This document shows positions 34,736-46,787 of a DNA stretch of 64,000 bases, in pieces. Each line of letters opens with the position of its first letter. Position 1 is the first letter of the stretch. The notes beneath the pieces are model-generated. The model saw only the letters and a list, made by a program, of their open reading frames with translations, was not told where the DNA came from and searched no databases. Location of the stretch: positions 932,730 through 996,729 of the forward strand of contig NC_043744.1 of the NCBI RefSeq assembly GCF_004337985.1, in the 5' to 3' direction. Made by a program: the position numbers and the translations under genes. This stretch comes from Pyricularia pennisetigena. Lineage: Eukaryota > Ascomycota > Sordariomycetes > Magnaporthales > Pyriculariaceae.

Positions 34736-36099
34736 GCAAAGTGTCAAGCGATTACAATCTGGGGATAATGATACTTGCTTTCGCATCGCATGGAAATCAA
34801 GGGTTTGTTGTCTGGGGCAAAAACTGTCGCTGAAATAGCGACCGGCGCCAGCGAAACAAACGGCGGCTAGTTTCAGTGGACCCTGGTGAATCCTGGTGCG
34901 AAATTGGGATTTGTGTCACGAGCCAATGTGGGCGGTTAAATTCCGCATGAGGAATTCAGCTCGGTCCTGAAAAGGGAATTTTTCCTTTTCTCTTTTTTTG
35001 AATAGTTTGGATTTCTCGTTAACGAATGCCCGGAAACGGCATTTTTTTTTCCGTGCTGTTCTTTTTCTTCTTGTTCCCTTTCTTTGTGCCACGTATTTTG
35101 TCTTGCTGGTTCATGCCGCCAGCAGCTGGGAATGACGTATGCTGTTCCCTTTGCTTGCCCTTTACCCTGCATACATGCGCATTCCTTCTATTTTGCACGG
35201 AGGTATATTGCCCACCCGGGTCAAGCTTCATGCGAGACTCGGCGATTGGCACCTTGACGTTGCAGTATACAAGTTTGCTTCCGTCGAGACAGCAAGCCGA
35301 CCGACGGCACACATTATCGCGGAAGCTTCCAATCACGGGGGGTCTAACGGGAACTATTTTTGGGGCCCGGCACCTGCAGCCACCGGGAACACGGGAACTC
35401 TGCGTTTTGTTTCATTTTGACTTGGATGAGAATGATGGTTTATTTTTATTTTTATTTTTATTTTTTTCTTTGTTGCACAGCTTGTAGGATTTGGTGACAC
35501 TACGTCCTAGAAATTCGTGACACGGCAGAAAGGCGTGCATCCCGGCTGTCGTTTGTGGTCCGCTCTGGGTTGCTGATCTTGTACTGGATTTTCTCCCCTA
35601 TTGTAGCCCATGCCGTCAACAGTAGCCTCTTTCTCCATCGAGTTTCCTGCTGCAAACAGGCAGTTCGGCACACATCCTGGGGGCAAAGCCTGAAGCTCTT
35701 GTCTGCCAAGGCCAAGCTGAACGCACGCGAACCCCTGCCGCGACGGAAACGAAATATCCGCTGACGAGACCTGTGGAGCGCGAAAATGTCTACAGTCCTT
35801 GCCTATCTTTTGGCTTTCGACCGTCGGGCGAGTCAAAAACCCGCTAATCGCTGTGGGGTTGATCGTGTGATGGGGATGCATGGACATACCGGGGGCTTCA
35901 CATTGCTTATGAGGACCGTGGAGGGTCGACCTAAAGTACAATATGTAAATATATAAAAGGGTTTGCCGCCGACGATGATCGACATGTTGCCTGCTTCACT
36001 CCTCGCACATGCCTTGCCTTGGCTGCCGATGTCGCCCGTGACTGTCATTCGCTTGACCCCGTCGTCTGCCAACCGTCCATATTGTTACCTGTGGCGATC

Positions 36100-36716
36100 A
36101 TGTTCAACCTCCAGAAGGCCGGCGTGGCCACGCTGCTGCTTCTACACGGGGCTCGTGCCGACGTCTGCAGCACCCTTTTGAGCTCGTCCCCTGAGATCCA
36201 GATCGCCAAACCTTATAGTGTGAAATGGTCCGGAGAGCAGCTCGAATATTGGGTAAGAATATTAATCTAGATATAGATCCGAGACTTGTTGCACTAGTCT
36301 AGTCATCGTCACGACTCACAACGACGGGTCCAGGGCTAACATTGTATCCCCCAAGAGCACCGGATGCGGCAAACTCCACCCTTCCTGCATCCTATACCCA
36401 AAGAACGCGCAGGAGGTCGCTGCCATCGTTGAGGCCCTGCGAGAGACGAACGAGTCGTTTGCGATCAAGTCTGGTGGCCACAACCCGAACCTCTACTTTG
36501 CCAGCATAGACGGTGGGCCGCTCATCTCGACTGCGAACCTGAATCAGGTCGAGCTTGACGTCGCCACTGAGACGGCCAAGCTGGGTCCGGGCAACCGTTG
36601 GGACGAGGTCGCCGACAAACTGGACGGCTCTGGCTACTCCGTTGTTGGTGGCCGCTTGGGCAACGTTGGAGTCGGGGGATACATGCTAGGGGGTGAGTTT
36701 TCGGTTTTCGGCGGCG

Positions 36717-36768
<52 letters not shown>

Positions 36769-37838
36769 AATCCCACAAGGGCTTGTGCTGATAAAGACAA
36801 CATCCAGGCGGCCTCAGCTTCATGTCAACCGAATATGGCTGGGCGGCCAACTCGGTCGAGTCGTTCGAGCTCGTGCTGGCAAATGCCACCATCATCAACG
36901 TGACGCGGGACAGCCACCCGTCCCTCTTCAAATCCCTCAAGGGCGGCGGCAACACGTACGGCATAGTGACGAGCTTCACCGTCAAGGCCTACAAGCAAGG
37001 CACCGTCTGGGGCGGCAACTACTTCTTCAACGCGACGCCAGCCACCGACGCGGCGCTGCTCGAGGCCGTCGCCGACTTTGCCATGCACTACCCGGACCCG
37101 AAAGCCGCCATCATCCTGACGGCCGAGCGCACGGGGCTCGGCGTCGTCGACCTCTGGATCATGTTTTTGTACTACAACGGCGAGCGGCCGCCGGCGGGCG
37201 TGTTCGACCGCTTCCAGTCCATCAAGCCCTGGATGGACACGACCAAGACGCGCACCTACGCGGACCTGGTCAGCTTCAACAACTGGGCCGTGCTCAAGGG
37301 CAGCCTCTACACCATCGGCACCGAGACGATCCCCATGCCGTCGCCGGCGGGACGAAACTCGTCCGCCGTCGCCGCCTCGACCCTGCAGGACGTGCACAGG
37401 AACTGGCGCGACGTCAGCACGCTCGCGCTGCTCAAGGTCGGCGGCCTCGTCGCCAGCACCGCGTACCAGCCGGTCCCGAGGTCCATGGCGGCCGTGGCGA
37501 GGGCCAAGGGCGGCGACCTGCTGGACCTCGACGAGGACACGGACCTGATGGTCATGGAGTACAACTACAGCTGGCTGCTCGAGGGTCGGGAGCGCGACGT
37601 CGTGGACCGCGCGATGCAGGACACGTACAACGGCGTCAGGGAGCGCGTGGTCGCGGGCCAGGCGGCCGGGGAGCTGCCGGCGGATGCCCACCTGCCGCTG
37701 TTTGCCAACGATGCCTACTTTCGCCAGGATTACTTTGGCAGGCTCAGGCCGGAGACCAGGGAGATGGCTGCCGCGGCGAGGGAGGCTGTTGACCCCGAGA
37801 GGTTCTTTGCCGGCAAGACGGAGGGCTTCAAGATTTGA
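36100..37838 (+). CDS. Secreted FAD-linked oxidase, berberine-bridge family
   Basis: Exons 36100-36252, 36356-36692 and 36808-37838 give 506 aa. Signal peptide: MFNLQKAGVATLLLLHGARA. The first splice yields LEYW-STGCGKLHPSCILYP. A tempting earlier acceptor would create a stop, so AAG|AGC at 36355/36356 is used. The FAD (PCMH) domain contains KSGGHNPN; His93 is the expected covalent flavin ligand. GRLGNVGVGGYMLGGGLSFM is the second flavin block and has no Cys at the bicovalent position, so single covalent attachment is predicted. The C-terminal BBE block is NDAYFRQDYFGRL...VDPERFF. Such oxidases act on sugars or in secondary metabolism; the substrate is unknown. Intron 2 carries a (TA)22 microsatellite. 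It is the first gene of the accessory 36-49 kb stretch. Confidence 0.9.
36721..36764 (+). repeat. (TA)22 microsatellite inside intron 2 of the oxidase
   Basis: A perfect TA dinucleotide run in a 115-bp intron, between donor GTGAGT (36693) and acceptor CCAG (36807). It is expected to vary in length. Confidence 0.95.
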
Positions 37839-40047
37839 GTTGGGTTGCTGCAGTGTGTTTGGCTGTCATGATTCAAAGTGTGTGTGTGTAGAACTCAAGA
37901 ATAAAACAGCCGGCTTGCGTCCTTGCTTATGAACGCATAATCATATTATTGTGGCACTTTCTACCTGAAAACTTCAAGCATTCCCTTCTTCGTCTCTGCT
38001 TATCTGCTATCGACTTTAGATAAACCCTTTTTGGCCTCTTTTAGCAATCCCAAAATGGCCATATTGTTCACTGTCATACACATCTCTGGCCAAAAAAAAA
38101 CTCATTCAGCGAGCTTGGCGCTGACAGATCTAGCTGGATTCAGAGGTAATATGGCCTTTCTCGGTCAGGCTCGCGGCGTTTGTCGGTGAAAAGGTGACGG
38201 AGCAACTACAGCAGCTCAGGTGGGCTCTCTGCCTTCAAATCTCGGCTGAAGCCAGTAGTAAAGCCTTGAGATAAGATAAAGATGATTTCTATTTTTCAAC
38301 CCATGACAGCAAAAGTCACCCTTTATCACATTCTAATCCCAAAAAGGGTATTGAGATGCATTACGTGGCTGAAATATAAGCTTGCCAAACATCAGGCGGC
38401 ACGCAATGATAAGATGAGATAGGGAGAGTAACACAAAAGAGTAGCCGAAGTTCCCGTAATCAAATATCTATCATGGTTCTTATGCCTCGCTTGTCGTGGA
38501 TCCATTGACCATTCGTACACGCTTCAAATATCACACCGACTCAGGGTCAGGTGTCATAAGCAACTATAATATTACGCGGGCTATGAAACAGGGGAAACTT
38601 GGTTACGGTGAACCAAAGCAATGAAAATAAATGCCCGAAATTCACGTTTACACTTACTATCGTCAAGGTTTGCCAAAAACGATATTCAACTGTTGATAGT
38701 TATAGTGTGTGTTCGGCAGGGTATGTCCCAAGGGTTTCCATGAACGAGGTACAAGATACTATCAACTCTAAGCTTAAAAAGAGTATCCGCATGTACATCG
38801 GCCGTATTTCGTATTTTGATACCGCGGGAAACCCTCCCAAAATTCCAAGTGCGGCAAAGCAAAAAAGACGCGTCTTCCATTTCATAACTATTGATTCACA
38901 AGAGCCAAGGTCAGCCATCTTGGATAGGTTGGCATAAGCGGGCCGATGTGGCGCACACAGCGCGAGTTGTATCCAAGCCGGGAAAACCGGCCAACAGAAT
39001 GTTTACCAAGATCAGTGACATTTTTCATTACTCGTGAAGGTCAAGGGAGAGTAATGATTTTACACATGTCAGCGGACGAATTGGGCCGGGTCTAACGCGA
39101 AAAGAATCCTACAAACCGAATAGAAAAAAAAAAAAAAAAGATGACGGTAAGACGGTCATTCTTCCCGCAAACTGACAAGAAATTCCAACATTTCAAATCC
39201 AACAGCTTGTGATATGAAGAGTTGATTGGGTGAAAGCCAGCTGGGGATCGGCAGATTGTAAGACGCAGTAAGAAGCTTCTGCCAAAACAATTCCACATGT
39301 GCGTTCTTGCAGCGGCTCTAGTTGTCTTGAAATGGTTTCCCCAGATTAATACGAAAAAAAAAAAAAAACAAAAACAGAACAGGCATCAAAACGCGTGACT
39401 TGACCAATAGCTTTCCCCAAATGATGTCAGCCACTCAAGAAACCGCCACGTCCGGGGCCCGGCTTAAGATAATAAGACAAGGAACCAAAAATACAAACAC
39501 CGACTAACACGGAAAACGTGCGGGCCAGGACTACCGGGAATACGAAGAGTCGGCCCTCGCTCCAGAGGAATGCCAAGAAAGGGCTAGACCAGGGCAGGCG
39601 TCATTTTGGCGCCGCAGCTCGGTGCTTGGGTCCTGTCGATCTTCAGCGGCGTCGACCAATCTATTTGGTTTGGTTCTTCCAAAAACAGCCACAACTTTGA
39701 CAGGAAAAAAAAAGGCGCGGGCGTTTCTTGGAAAGGGGGATGGGGGATTTTGTCTCTTCGGTCTGGCTTGGCGGGCAGTTGGGTCATTATCTGGGATACG
39801 ACTCACCTGGAAAGACCGGGCCGGAGGAAGTCTGTGATGGTAAGAGAGGCCATCTATAAGAAGATGGGCCCTCCGGTCCGTATTTGAGACAATTGCAGTC
39901 ACAGTCAGAGCGACAACCGGGTTCAATTCAGCCACATACTTTTGAACCATTTGAAAGCGTACCCACCCACAGCCTTGACGAGAAACGTCTGAAAAAAAAA
40001 AGCCTGGCTTGCAATTACCACATCCCCAACCTTGCACCACCAGCATC
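37839..40047. other. Intergenic region, no supported gene
   Basis: About 2.2 kb. A 112-codon frame at 38599-38937 is open on the plus strand, but the opposite strand is also open and no features are seen. A homopolymer A run lies at 39123-39138. No gene is supported. Confidence 0.4.
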
Positions 40048-40652
40048 ATGAAGTCCTTCACCGTCGCAGCCATCCTCGCCGCCGCGACCTCCCTGGTCAG
40101 CGCGGCGCCGGCCACCCCGACCGGCGGCAACCCCTGCGACGTCATCCGGTGCGCATCCGGCACCATCTGCCAGGTCAGCGCAGACGGGACGACCGGCCGG
40201 TGCGTGCCCGAGGCGGAGCAGCAGTGCGGCGAAGACGTCGTCTGCGGCCACGGCAGCCGCTGCTGCAACCCCATCAGGGGCATCTGCGTCAGCCCGCCCA
40301 ACATGTTCTGCATCATGAGCGGCCCGGTGTTCAACGATGACGACGACGACGACGACGAGAGCACCACCACCACCACCACCACCACCCCGGCAGAGCCGAC
40401 GGCACCGGCGCCGGCAGGCCCCTGCGACGACGTCGTCTGCACGGGGACCACCATCTGCCGGCCCAGCGAGGACGCCAGCTCGGCCGAGTGCGTGCCGATC
40501 GCGGAGCAGCAGTGCGGACCGGACGTGGTCTGCGCGCACGGCCAGCGCTGCTGCAATCAGTTCCTGGGCATCTGCATCACGCCGCCCGACATGGCCTGCC
40601 CGCGCATCGCCGCTGCCCCGGTGCAGCAGCTCGAGCAGAAGATGGAGGAGGA

Positions 40653-40686
<34 letters not shown>

Positions 40687-40926
40687 AGCAACGGTACGGT
40701 CTGCGGGTCCAACATCTGCCAGGCGGACGAGACGTGCTGCAACGCGAGCTGTGGCTACTGCACTAAGCCCGGCCAGGGCTGCACCAAGGAGTTTTGCCTC
40801 CCGGAGTCGGGTCCCCGGTGCGGCAGGGAGACGGTTTGCCCCGTCGGATGGGAGTGCTGCAACGAAAGCTGCGGGACGTGCGTCCTCCCCGGTAATAGCT
40901 GCACGATGCAGTTCTGCGGCAATTGA
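40048..40926 (+). CDS. Secreted modular cysteine-rich protein
   Basis: A single exon of 292 aa. Signal peptide: MKSFTVAAILAAATSLVSAA. There are two copies of a roughly 60-residue module (about residues 30-92 and 125-190): CDxVxC...T(I)C...CVPxAEQQCGxDVVCxHGxRCC and then GICxxPPxMxC. They are separated by a D7 / T8 / Pro-Ala linker, and a QLEQKMEEEE-Q10 linker follows. Two shorter modules end the protein: C-x3-C-x4-CC-N-x-SCGxC and its second copy. Cysteine spacing suggests independent disulphide-rich knots, as in wall-binding or effector proteins. No enzyme motif is seen. All linkers are homopolymeric (D, T, Q), so length polymorphism is likely. It sits in the accessory stretch but has no demonstrated link to the peptide cluster. 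Confidence 0.85.
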
Positions 40927-42057
40927 AAAGGCGGGTGGGTCGTGAAGGTCCGAGTGGGCGGGGAGGAAGTTTGATTTAGGCAGGAGGCTTGTTCGTTATA
41001 AATATAGATACGGGTGACCATTTGTTTGCTTGGTGGGCAGTCTGCTGGCTTGTTGTCGGTGATAGCATGTTTGGAATTTTTAACAACTTGTCAAATAAAA
41101 CTTGCATTCAAAGATGTAGGAATACGGGCTTCATGCAGGAGCCAAGGATCACTAAAAGCCTCAGGGTCCGATAATGAAGATTATCTTTGTATATTTTTAA
41201 GCTTAGAATAAGCTGGATGGATCTCGAGTGGGGTGTTTATGGTGGCTCGGGCGGTAAATGTTTCCCCTTGCATTTGTCATTTGTTTCATGGCAAGTCTAC
41301 TGTACGATTCGTTCATTTATTGCATCGTTGTAGGGACCATGCCAACTGGCAGAGAATGCAAGGCACTTAGCCAACTCTTTGACGATATTGGACCAGATAA
41401 CAAGGTTTGTCGAAAATTGATTTGCACATTCATTTGTCTGGTTTCCCGAGCGTCGTCCCTGGTGTGAAAGTAACTCGATTTTGCTTGGTCAGTCTATCAG
41501 CTCAATTCGAGTTCCATCCCACCCTCGCCTCAACCCGTGCAGCCAGGCAGGATTTACCGAACCCAGGGCCCAAGCCGGGCAACAAGCCACATTTTCCACC
41601 CGCAAATCCCGGGGACGGTAACGCTCAATTTTGGTCAAAGCGGCCGCGAACGTGAGCGTTTTCTACAAAAACCCCCCACCCGAACCCAGGCTTATATTGG
41701 CTTGGCGGGGTTAGAATTGCCGCGCCTGTTGCTGATGCCCCATCACGATACGACGACGCTAAAACTTTGACTTTGAGTGTCAAATGTCACGATGCTTACC
41801 AGTCTTTGGGATTTTGTTTTATTTGTTTCCGACGTTGAGAGCCACAATGAGAAGTTGCGCGCCTTCCGCCAGGGAATAGGGGTCAATCGGGAGCCTTGGC
41901 GTTTTACTGGGATGGAATTTTATTCACTTCGCCGACCAACGATAAAATCGTTCCATTTCCTCCTCCTCGTCCTGGACCGGAAATCGTCTGGCACCATCCC
42001 TCTTGCGTTCGTTACCTGCCACATCAGCCAATACACCCGACGGACAATCACACAAAA
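40927..42057. other. Intergenic region, no supported gene
   Basis: About 1.1 kb with short frames only. It is the upstream region of the small secreted protein gene. Confidence 0.4.
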
Positions 42058-42817
42058 ATGTACTTTTCTAAGCTCCTCCTTGTCGTTGCCGAGATTACGG
42101 CAGTGGCGGCCCTCCCCTCCGCCGTGGCTCTGGAGCCGAGGCAAGACGTCGTGGTTGTCAAAAACGGTAACTTTAATGAGGTGATGGGACTGGGTCGTGA
42201 CCTTAGGATCAACCTGATTTATCCAGCTGGGGTGAGTATCCTGCTGTATTTCCATAAGAAAAAAAAAAAAAAAAAAGATGTGTTATTGACAGTTTCTCGG
42301 GGGGGAAAAAAAATATAGGCCAACGGTGCCGTCATGGTCGAGTACCAGCATGGAAAGGACCGTTCACTACTCACGACCCAGAACCGCGCCCCGCCCCCTG
42401 CGCCCGCGGGCTACTTTCCTCTCGAGCCCGTGTCGTACCGCATGACGATGGACGGGACCAACGGCGGCAACAACTTTGACTTTTTGAAGATTGACTACGT
42501 TCTAAACCAGGACAGTACGTATTGTTGATTCTTGTTCTTGTTGTCTTTCTGCGTCAAAAAGGGGCAGGCCATGCATGATTCATACACTTACACAACTTGC
42601 AGAGGTCGGCAAGCTCAACATCAGAAACGGCATCTTCGCCAAGCCCGACGGCCAGGGTTCGTTTGTGGTCGCTACCGACGGCCCCCTCGAGTATGTGAGC
42701 AACTCTCAGCGCACAATGCTCTCGATGGACCTGGGCAGGAAAGGCAGCTTCGACGGCGAGTGGGGATTCTTCATTCCTACTGCTGATGCTATTGCTGGCG
42801 GGCTTACCACAGCGTAG
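42058..42817 (+). CDS. Small secreted protein, 194 aa, unrecognised
   Basis: Exons 42058-42231, 42319-42514 and 42603-42817 give 194 aa. A signal peptide (MYFSKLLLVVAEITAVAALP) is followed by ALEPRQ, a possible Kex2-like PR site. The mature part has alternating hydrophobic and polar residues (DVVVVKNGNFNEV, LRINLIYPAG, GAVMVEYQHGK, DFLKIDYVLNQD, KLNIRNGIFAKPDGQGSFVV), which suggests a beta-rich fold. No cysteines occur in the mature region. It has no family match that I recognise. Intron 1 contains an A-run next to its acceptor. The gene is convergent with the P450 (305 bp apart) and could be an effector-like protein or a cluster accessory. Confidence 0.75.
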
Positions 42818-43122
42818 GTTTTGAATCAAGATCGCGGGCTGTGAACGCCTGTCCACTGTGCTGTTGTTGTAGGAAATCTCGGATGGGATCTCTGGCGAAT
42901 CAAGTGCTGGGAATCCCAGCAGATAAGAGCCTACACCAGTATCTTACAGACATAATGCCTTGGAACCCAAAGAACCTAGAGACCAGCAGATAAATTACAG
43001 CTCAGGAATAAAGTCTGTGATCTCCCGAGTCCTACCCTGATTTCAAAACGCTGGCCAGACATCCGCCTAGTCACAGGTCATAACCAAGTAGTCCTCAGCC
43101 TCCAAACACGTACAATGCTAGT

Positions 43123-44903
43123 TTACTCAAACCTCGAAAGAAACACATCGGCCTTCTCCCACTCCCGTTCAATAGTTACCCTCTTCTCCTCGCTCCTGAC
43201 CACAAACTCAAACGAGCACTCCTTGGGTGCGATCAAGATGGAATCCTTGAACCCAGTCCTGACGTCCAAGTCCAGCTCGCCCGTGGCCACGATGTCAAAG
43301 GCCCACAGCACCTTGGCCGTGAGCATGAGGAGGGTGTTCTCTGCGAACCGCCTGCCGGGACAGGCGCGACGCCCGGCCCCAAACGCCCACGTGTCCCTCC
43401 TGAACCCCTGCTGCGACTTGGCGTCGTCTCCTCCGCCCTCGACGCGGTCGTGCTTCGCCCCGAACCGGTTGCGCAGGAACCGGTCCGGCAAGAAGCGGTC
43501 CGGGTCTTCGTACTCGTTCGGGTCTTGGTGCAGCGCCCAGACGTTCATCACGACGATGGTCCCCTTGGGGATCGAGTAGCCCTGGTACGTGTCGTCTTCG
43601 GTGGTGGCGTGAGGGATTGACGTGGGGAACGGGGGGCGGAATCGCATGGTCTAAGTAAGGTCCGGGGGGAGGTTCGATGTGCGTTAGTTGACGTTTCCTG
43701 CATACACCAGGAAGAGGAGCTGCACGGTGTAGGCACACAAGCCCGTTTCCTCCCCCTCCACTCCCCTCCCCCCACCCAAAAAAAAAGACCTACCTCAAAG
43801 ATGCAGGCCATCAAAAACGGCAGCTCCTTGGCGTCAGCCGACTGCGGCATCTCACCGCCGTAGACGCGGTCAACCTCCTCCTGCGCCCGGCGCATCGCAT
43901 CCGGGTGAGCGGCCATGGCCAGCGAGAAGGTCTCAAACGTCATGGCGGTGGTGTCGGCGCCGCCCTCGAACAGCACGCCGGCGGAGATGACCATCTCGTC
44001 CTCGGTGTAGGCCTGCCTGCCCTCGGCGACCGCGCGCTCGTTCTCGGCCAGGACGTCAGCCACGAAGCAGTCCAGCCTCCGGCCGCGCCCGATCCCGTCG
44101 CGCGCCGCGCCGAACAGGCCCCGGTACAGGTCGCTCTTGTCCCGGCCGAGCCGGCGCGCGCGCTCTTTCCACGCGCGCCAGGGGTCCAGGGCGGCGGGCA
44201 GCCGGCGCAGCGCGGGGAACACGCCGTAGGGCGGCGGGCTGGAGGACGCGTCGACCAGGTCCGCGAAGCGCTGGTTGGTCTCGAAGAAGCGGTGGCTCCA
44301 GCTGCCGGGCCCGCCGTCCCTGCAGCGCTGGCCGTAGACGGACGCCAGGATGACGGCGGCCGAGAAGCGCAGCATGTAGTCGTGGCAGTCGCGGCCGTGG
44401 CGGAGCAGGTCCCAGACCATCTGCGTGCTCTCGGCCCGCTGGATCGGGACGACCCTCTGCGCGCTGCGGTGGTCGCGCAGGAAGTCGTCGATGGTGCGCC
44501 GCTGCTTGCGCCACTTGGGCCCGTAGGGCGTGAAGGCGGCGTGCTGGTCGTGCGGCGGCGGCAGGGCGTAGTCCAGCGCCGGGACGTACGGCCGGCTCGA
44601 GTAGATGGCGCCCTTGAGGTCGAGCAGGTCGCGCACCTGTTCCCACTTGTTGAGCACGAGCAGCTTGGCCGAGGGGCCGAGGTGGAAGCCGAGGAGGCCC
44701 GAGGAGGACGCCGCGTGCGTCGTCGACCATTCTTGGTATGATAGGAAGGCCTTGGAGGTCGGCATCTGGTGCATGTTGCCGAGGAATGGGAGCCTTGGAG
44801 GACCCGGGGGGAAGCGGGATTTCAAACGAAGCCTAGGGACCAGCAATAACGCCGCAACGAGTAGCAGCAATATCGCCGCGGTCGGGACTGTGAGTAGGGT
44901 CAT
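43123..44903 (-). CDS. Cytochrome P450 monooxygenase
   Basis: Exons 44903-43794 and 43650-43123 (intron 143 bp) give 545 aa. The start is placed at MTLLTVPTAAILLLLVAALL, a normal ER anchor, and not at a non-ATG extension 56 codons upstream. Proline-rich hinge: FPPGPPRLPFLGNMHQM. I-helix: EGGADTTAMTFETF. The ExxR motif of the K-helix is split by the intron (E | TMR). PERF-like segment: DPDRFLPDRF. Heme loop: FGAGRRACPGRRF, with the axial Cys. It resembles fungal secondary-metabolite P450s of the CYP64/O-methylsterigmatocystin-oxidoreductase type, by overall pattern only. It lies on the same strand as the repeat-peptide precursor, about 1.9 kb downstream of it, so it is a candidate tailoring enzyme. 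Confidence 0.92.
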
Positions 44904-46787
44904 GTTGGCGTGCTTGGGAGCAGGTTCTGATATGGCTGCACGTTTATTTCGATTCCTAACTTCCACAAAGTTGCAAATAACAAGGGAAAACGACTGTTGT
45001 GATCGTGTAGAGCGGAAAAAAACAATGAAAAAAAAAAGGATCAAAATTCTACAACACAACCCCGATGCCACAAAACCATAATCAACTAGACTGATATGGT
45101 TCTTGAAGTTTGGGCGGAAGTTTCACTCCGGTCAGCTTCTAAAGTGATAACGTGCTGTACTTGTGCATTTCATCCCGTGGAGGTGGGGATGCCTCGTGCA
45201 TGTGCATGAGATAGCGCTTAATACTCAAGGGATATTGGTAAGTTGGTGACATACAAGATAGCTCACGAAGGAAACAAAAGAAATAAAAGAAAACCTCGCT
45301 TGTGGACATGATTGGCAAGGGAAAAAAAAAGGTAGACTGCTACACCACATGTTTGACAGTTTGGCAACCGTTGCACACCTGGCGGCCTGCATTAGTGACT
45401 TGTTGAGGAAACCAACCGCGCTTGACAAGCAAACGCGCCCAGACTTTGTGTGCCTCGTACTGGCCCATCATAATTGGGCATCTTGAAGATCTGCACGAGA
45501 GCACAAAGGTGCTTACCCGCTATTCCGATGTTACTCCCTCACACGCACATGATCTATGGTAATGATTATGAATGATCCGAGACGTCCTGTCACTTTTAGG
45601 CTTCTGCCATCCGTAACTCTTATGCTTCATCGGTGACGTATACGTGCACAAAACCCACACACACGCACACAAGGTGAGATTGTTGCTTACAAGAGCCATG
45701 TAAAAAGGATTGGGTATCACTATCACGCCCAAAAAGTCACAATCTACAAATCTTTTAATGCGTACACTTTTGTTGTGGATTTTTAGTGGACACGGCAGTA
45801 CATCTGCTCCCGCGACCAGTTCTGCAACTATGCCGGAAAATAGATGGGAAGAAAGAATTCGATGGTTTTAGGAAGAGGAAGAAGATCGGAAACAGGCTTT
45901 TGGGAACAAGCCACCTTGAAAACACTCGTAAATGATCCAGTTTCTGCAAGCCACTTCACCATTGCCCACGGCTGAGTTATACCAAATGGAGTGTATTTTG
46001 TGAGATGGGGCCTGCGCGGGAGTTTATCAGAATTGGTCTCTGTGAGATGGTGAAAAAAGACGGATATAAGCCACGACGCTTGACAAAATAGAAGCAGATT
46101 GTGTGCGCCTGATTTGGGACAAAGTCCCACATGGGATTGTGTATTATAATTATAATATACATCACAAAGTGCCAATTTACAGCATCTTGCATCAATATTG
46201 CCTCACGCTTAGCTTTGCAGATTAACATTCCACTATGCTATGTTCATTTATGATGAAATCGCCAACGCATCTGGGTCGCTAAACCCCTGGTATCTACTAC
46301 GCTTCATTCGTCCTATCTTTGCTCAGGCTGCCCAGGCTCACCAATTTCAATCACGAATATGGACGAGTTCGGAATGCAATCGTATTCTAAGGAGTCTTGG
46401 TAGGCGCTTCTCCGCTTGCTAAATCGAGCAATACTACTCTAAAGCCCCATACTTTGCTTCAGATCTGCAGCCTCCCCAGCGTCGCAAACCTCTCCCAAAC
46501 GCTATATCGCCAAATCTAATTCCAAAAATCGGTATGCGTGTTGGTTTCTGGGTAGCCTGGCTTCGAATTGATCCAACTAGCACCCGCAGTGTTTGCAAGC
46601 GGCTTACGAATGTTCAATCGCTTCCGTCAAGTCATAAGCAAGAGTAAACAAATTTGATTGGAATTGAATTCAAAGGAGCCTATCTTTCCTTGGTTCGCAT
46701 ACCCTCTTGATGGTTTCCACTTCAATTCTTAGCATACATCTCCCATTCCTGTCATGAATGTCCCACGCAAATCCATTGACGTCCACT
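44904..46787. other. Region between P450 and precursor genes
   Basis: About 1.9 kb without a supported gene. It should contain the P450 promoter next to 44904 and the precursor 3' region. A second short spliced precursor could hide here; I looked for signal-peptide-like starts on both strands and found none I trust. Confidence 0.4.

Larger units (their letters stand above)
33770..36099. other. Intergenic region with gap and polypurine tract
   Basis: About 2.3 kb without a supported gene. It includes a 13-N gap (34228-34240) and a nearly pure A/G stretch of about 150 bp (34582-34735). A T-rich and (TTTTTA)n-like stretch lies at about 35440-35465. Long frames across the A/G tract are composition artefacts. 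Confidence 0.5.

Noticed and set aside
34548..34739. Phe/Lys-rich frames across the A/G tract
   Set aside because: Products of a simple-sequence tract and not coding.
36301..36343. Earlier acceptor (GTCCAG at 36327-36332) for oxidase intron 1
   Set aside because: It would put an in-frame TAA right after the junction; AAG at 36355 gives YW-STGCGKLHPSCILYP, typical of the family.
36785..37792. 335-codon alternative frame inside the berberine-bridge oxidase
   Set aside because: Arg/His/Gly-rich overlap in the wrong frame of a GC-rich exon; the true frame has FAD and BBE motifs.
38599..38937. 112-codon frame as a possible small gene
   Set aside because: Both strands are open, there is no signal peptide or motif, and no splice logic.
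43905..44741. 278-codon plus-strand frame antisense to the P450
   Set aside because: A GC-rich shadow of the P450 exon; low-complexity Ala/Val/Gly/Arg composition and no domain.
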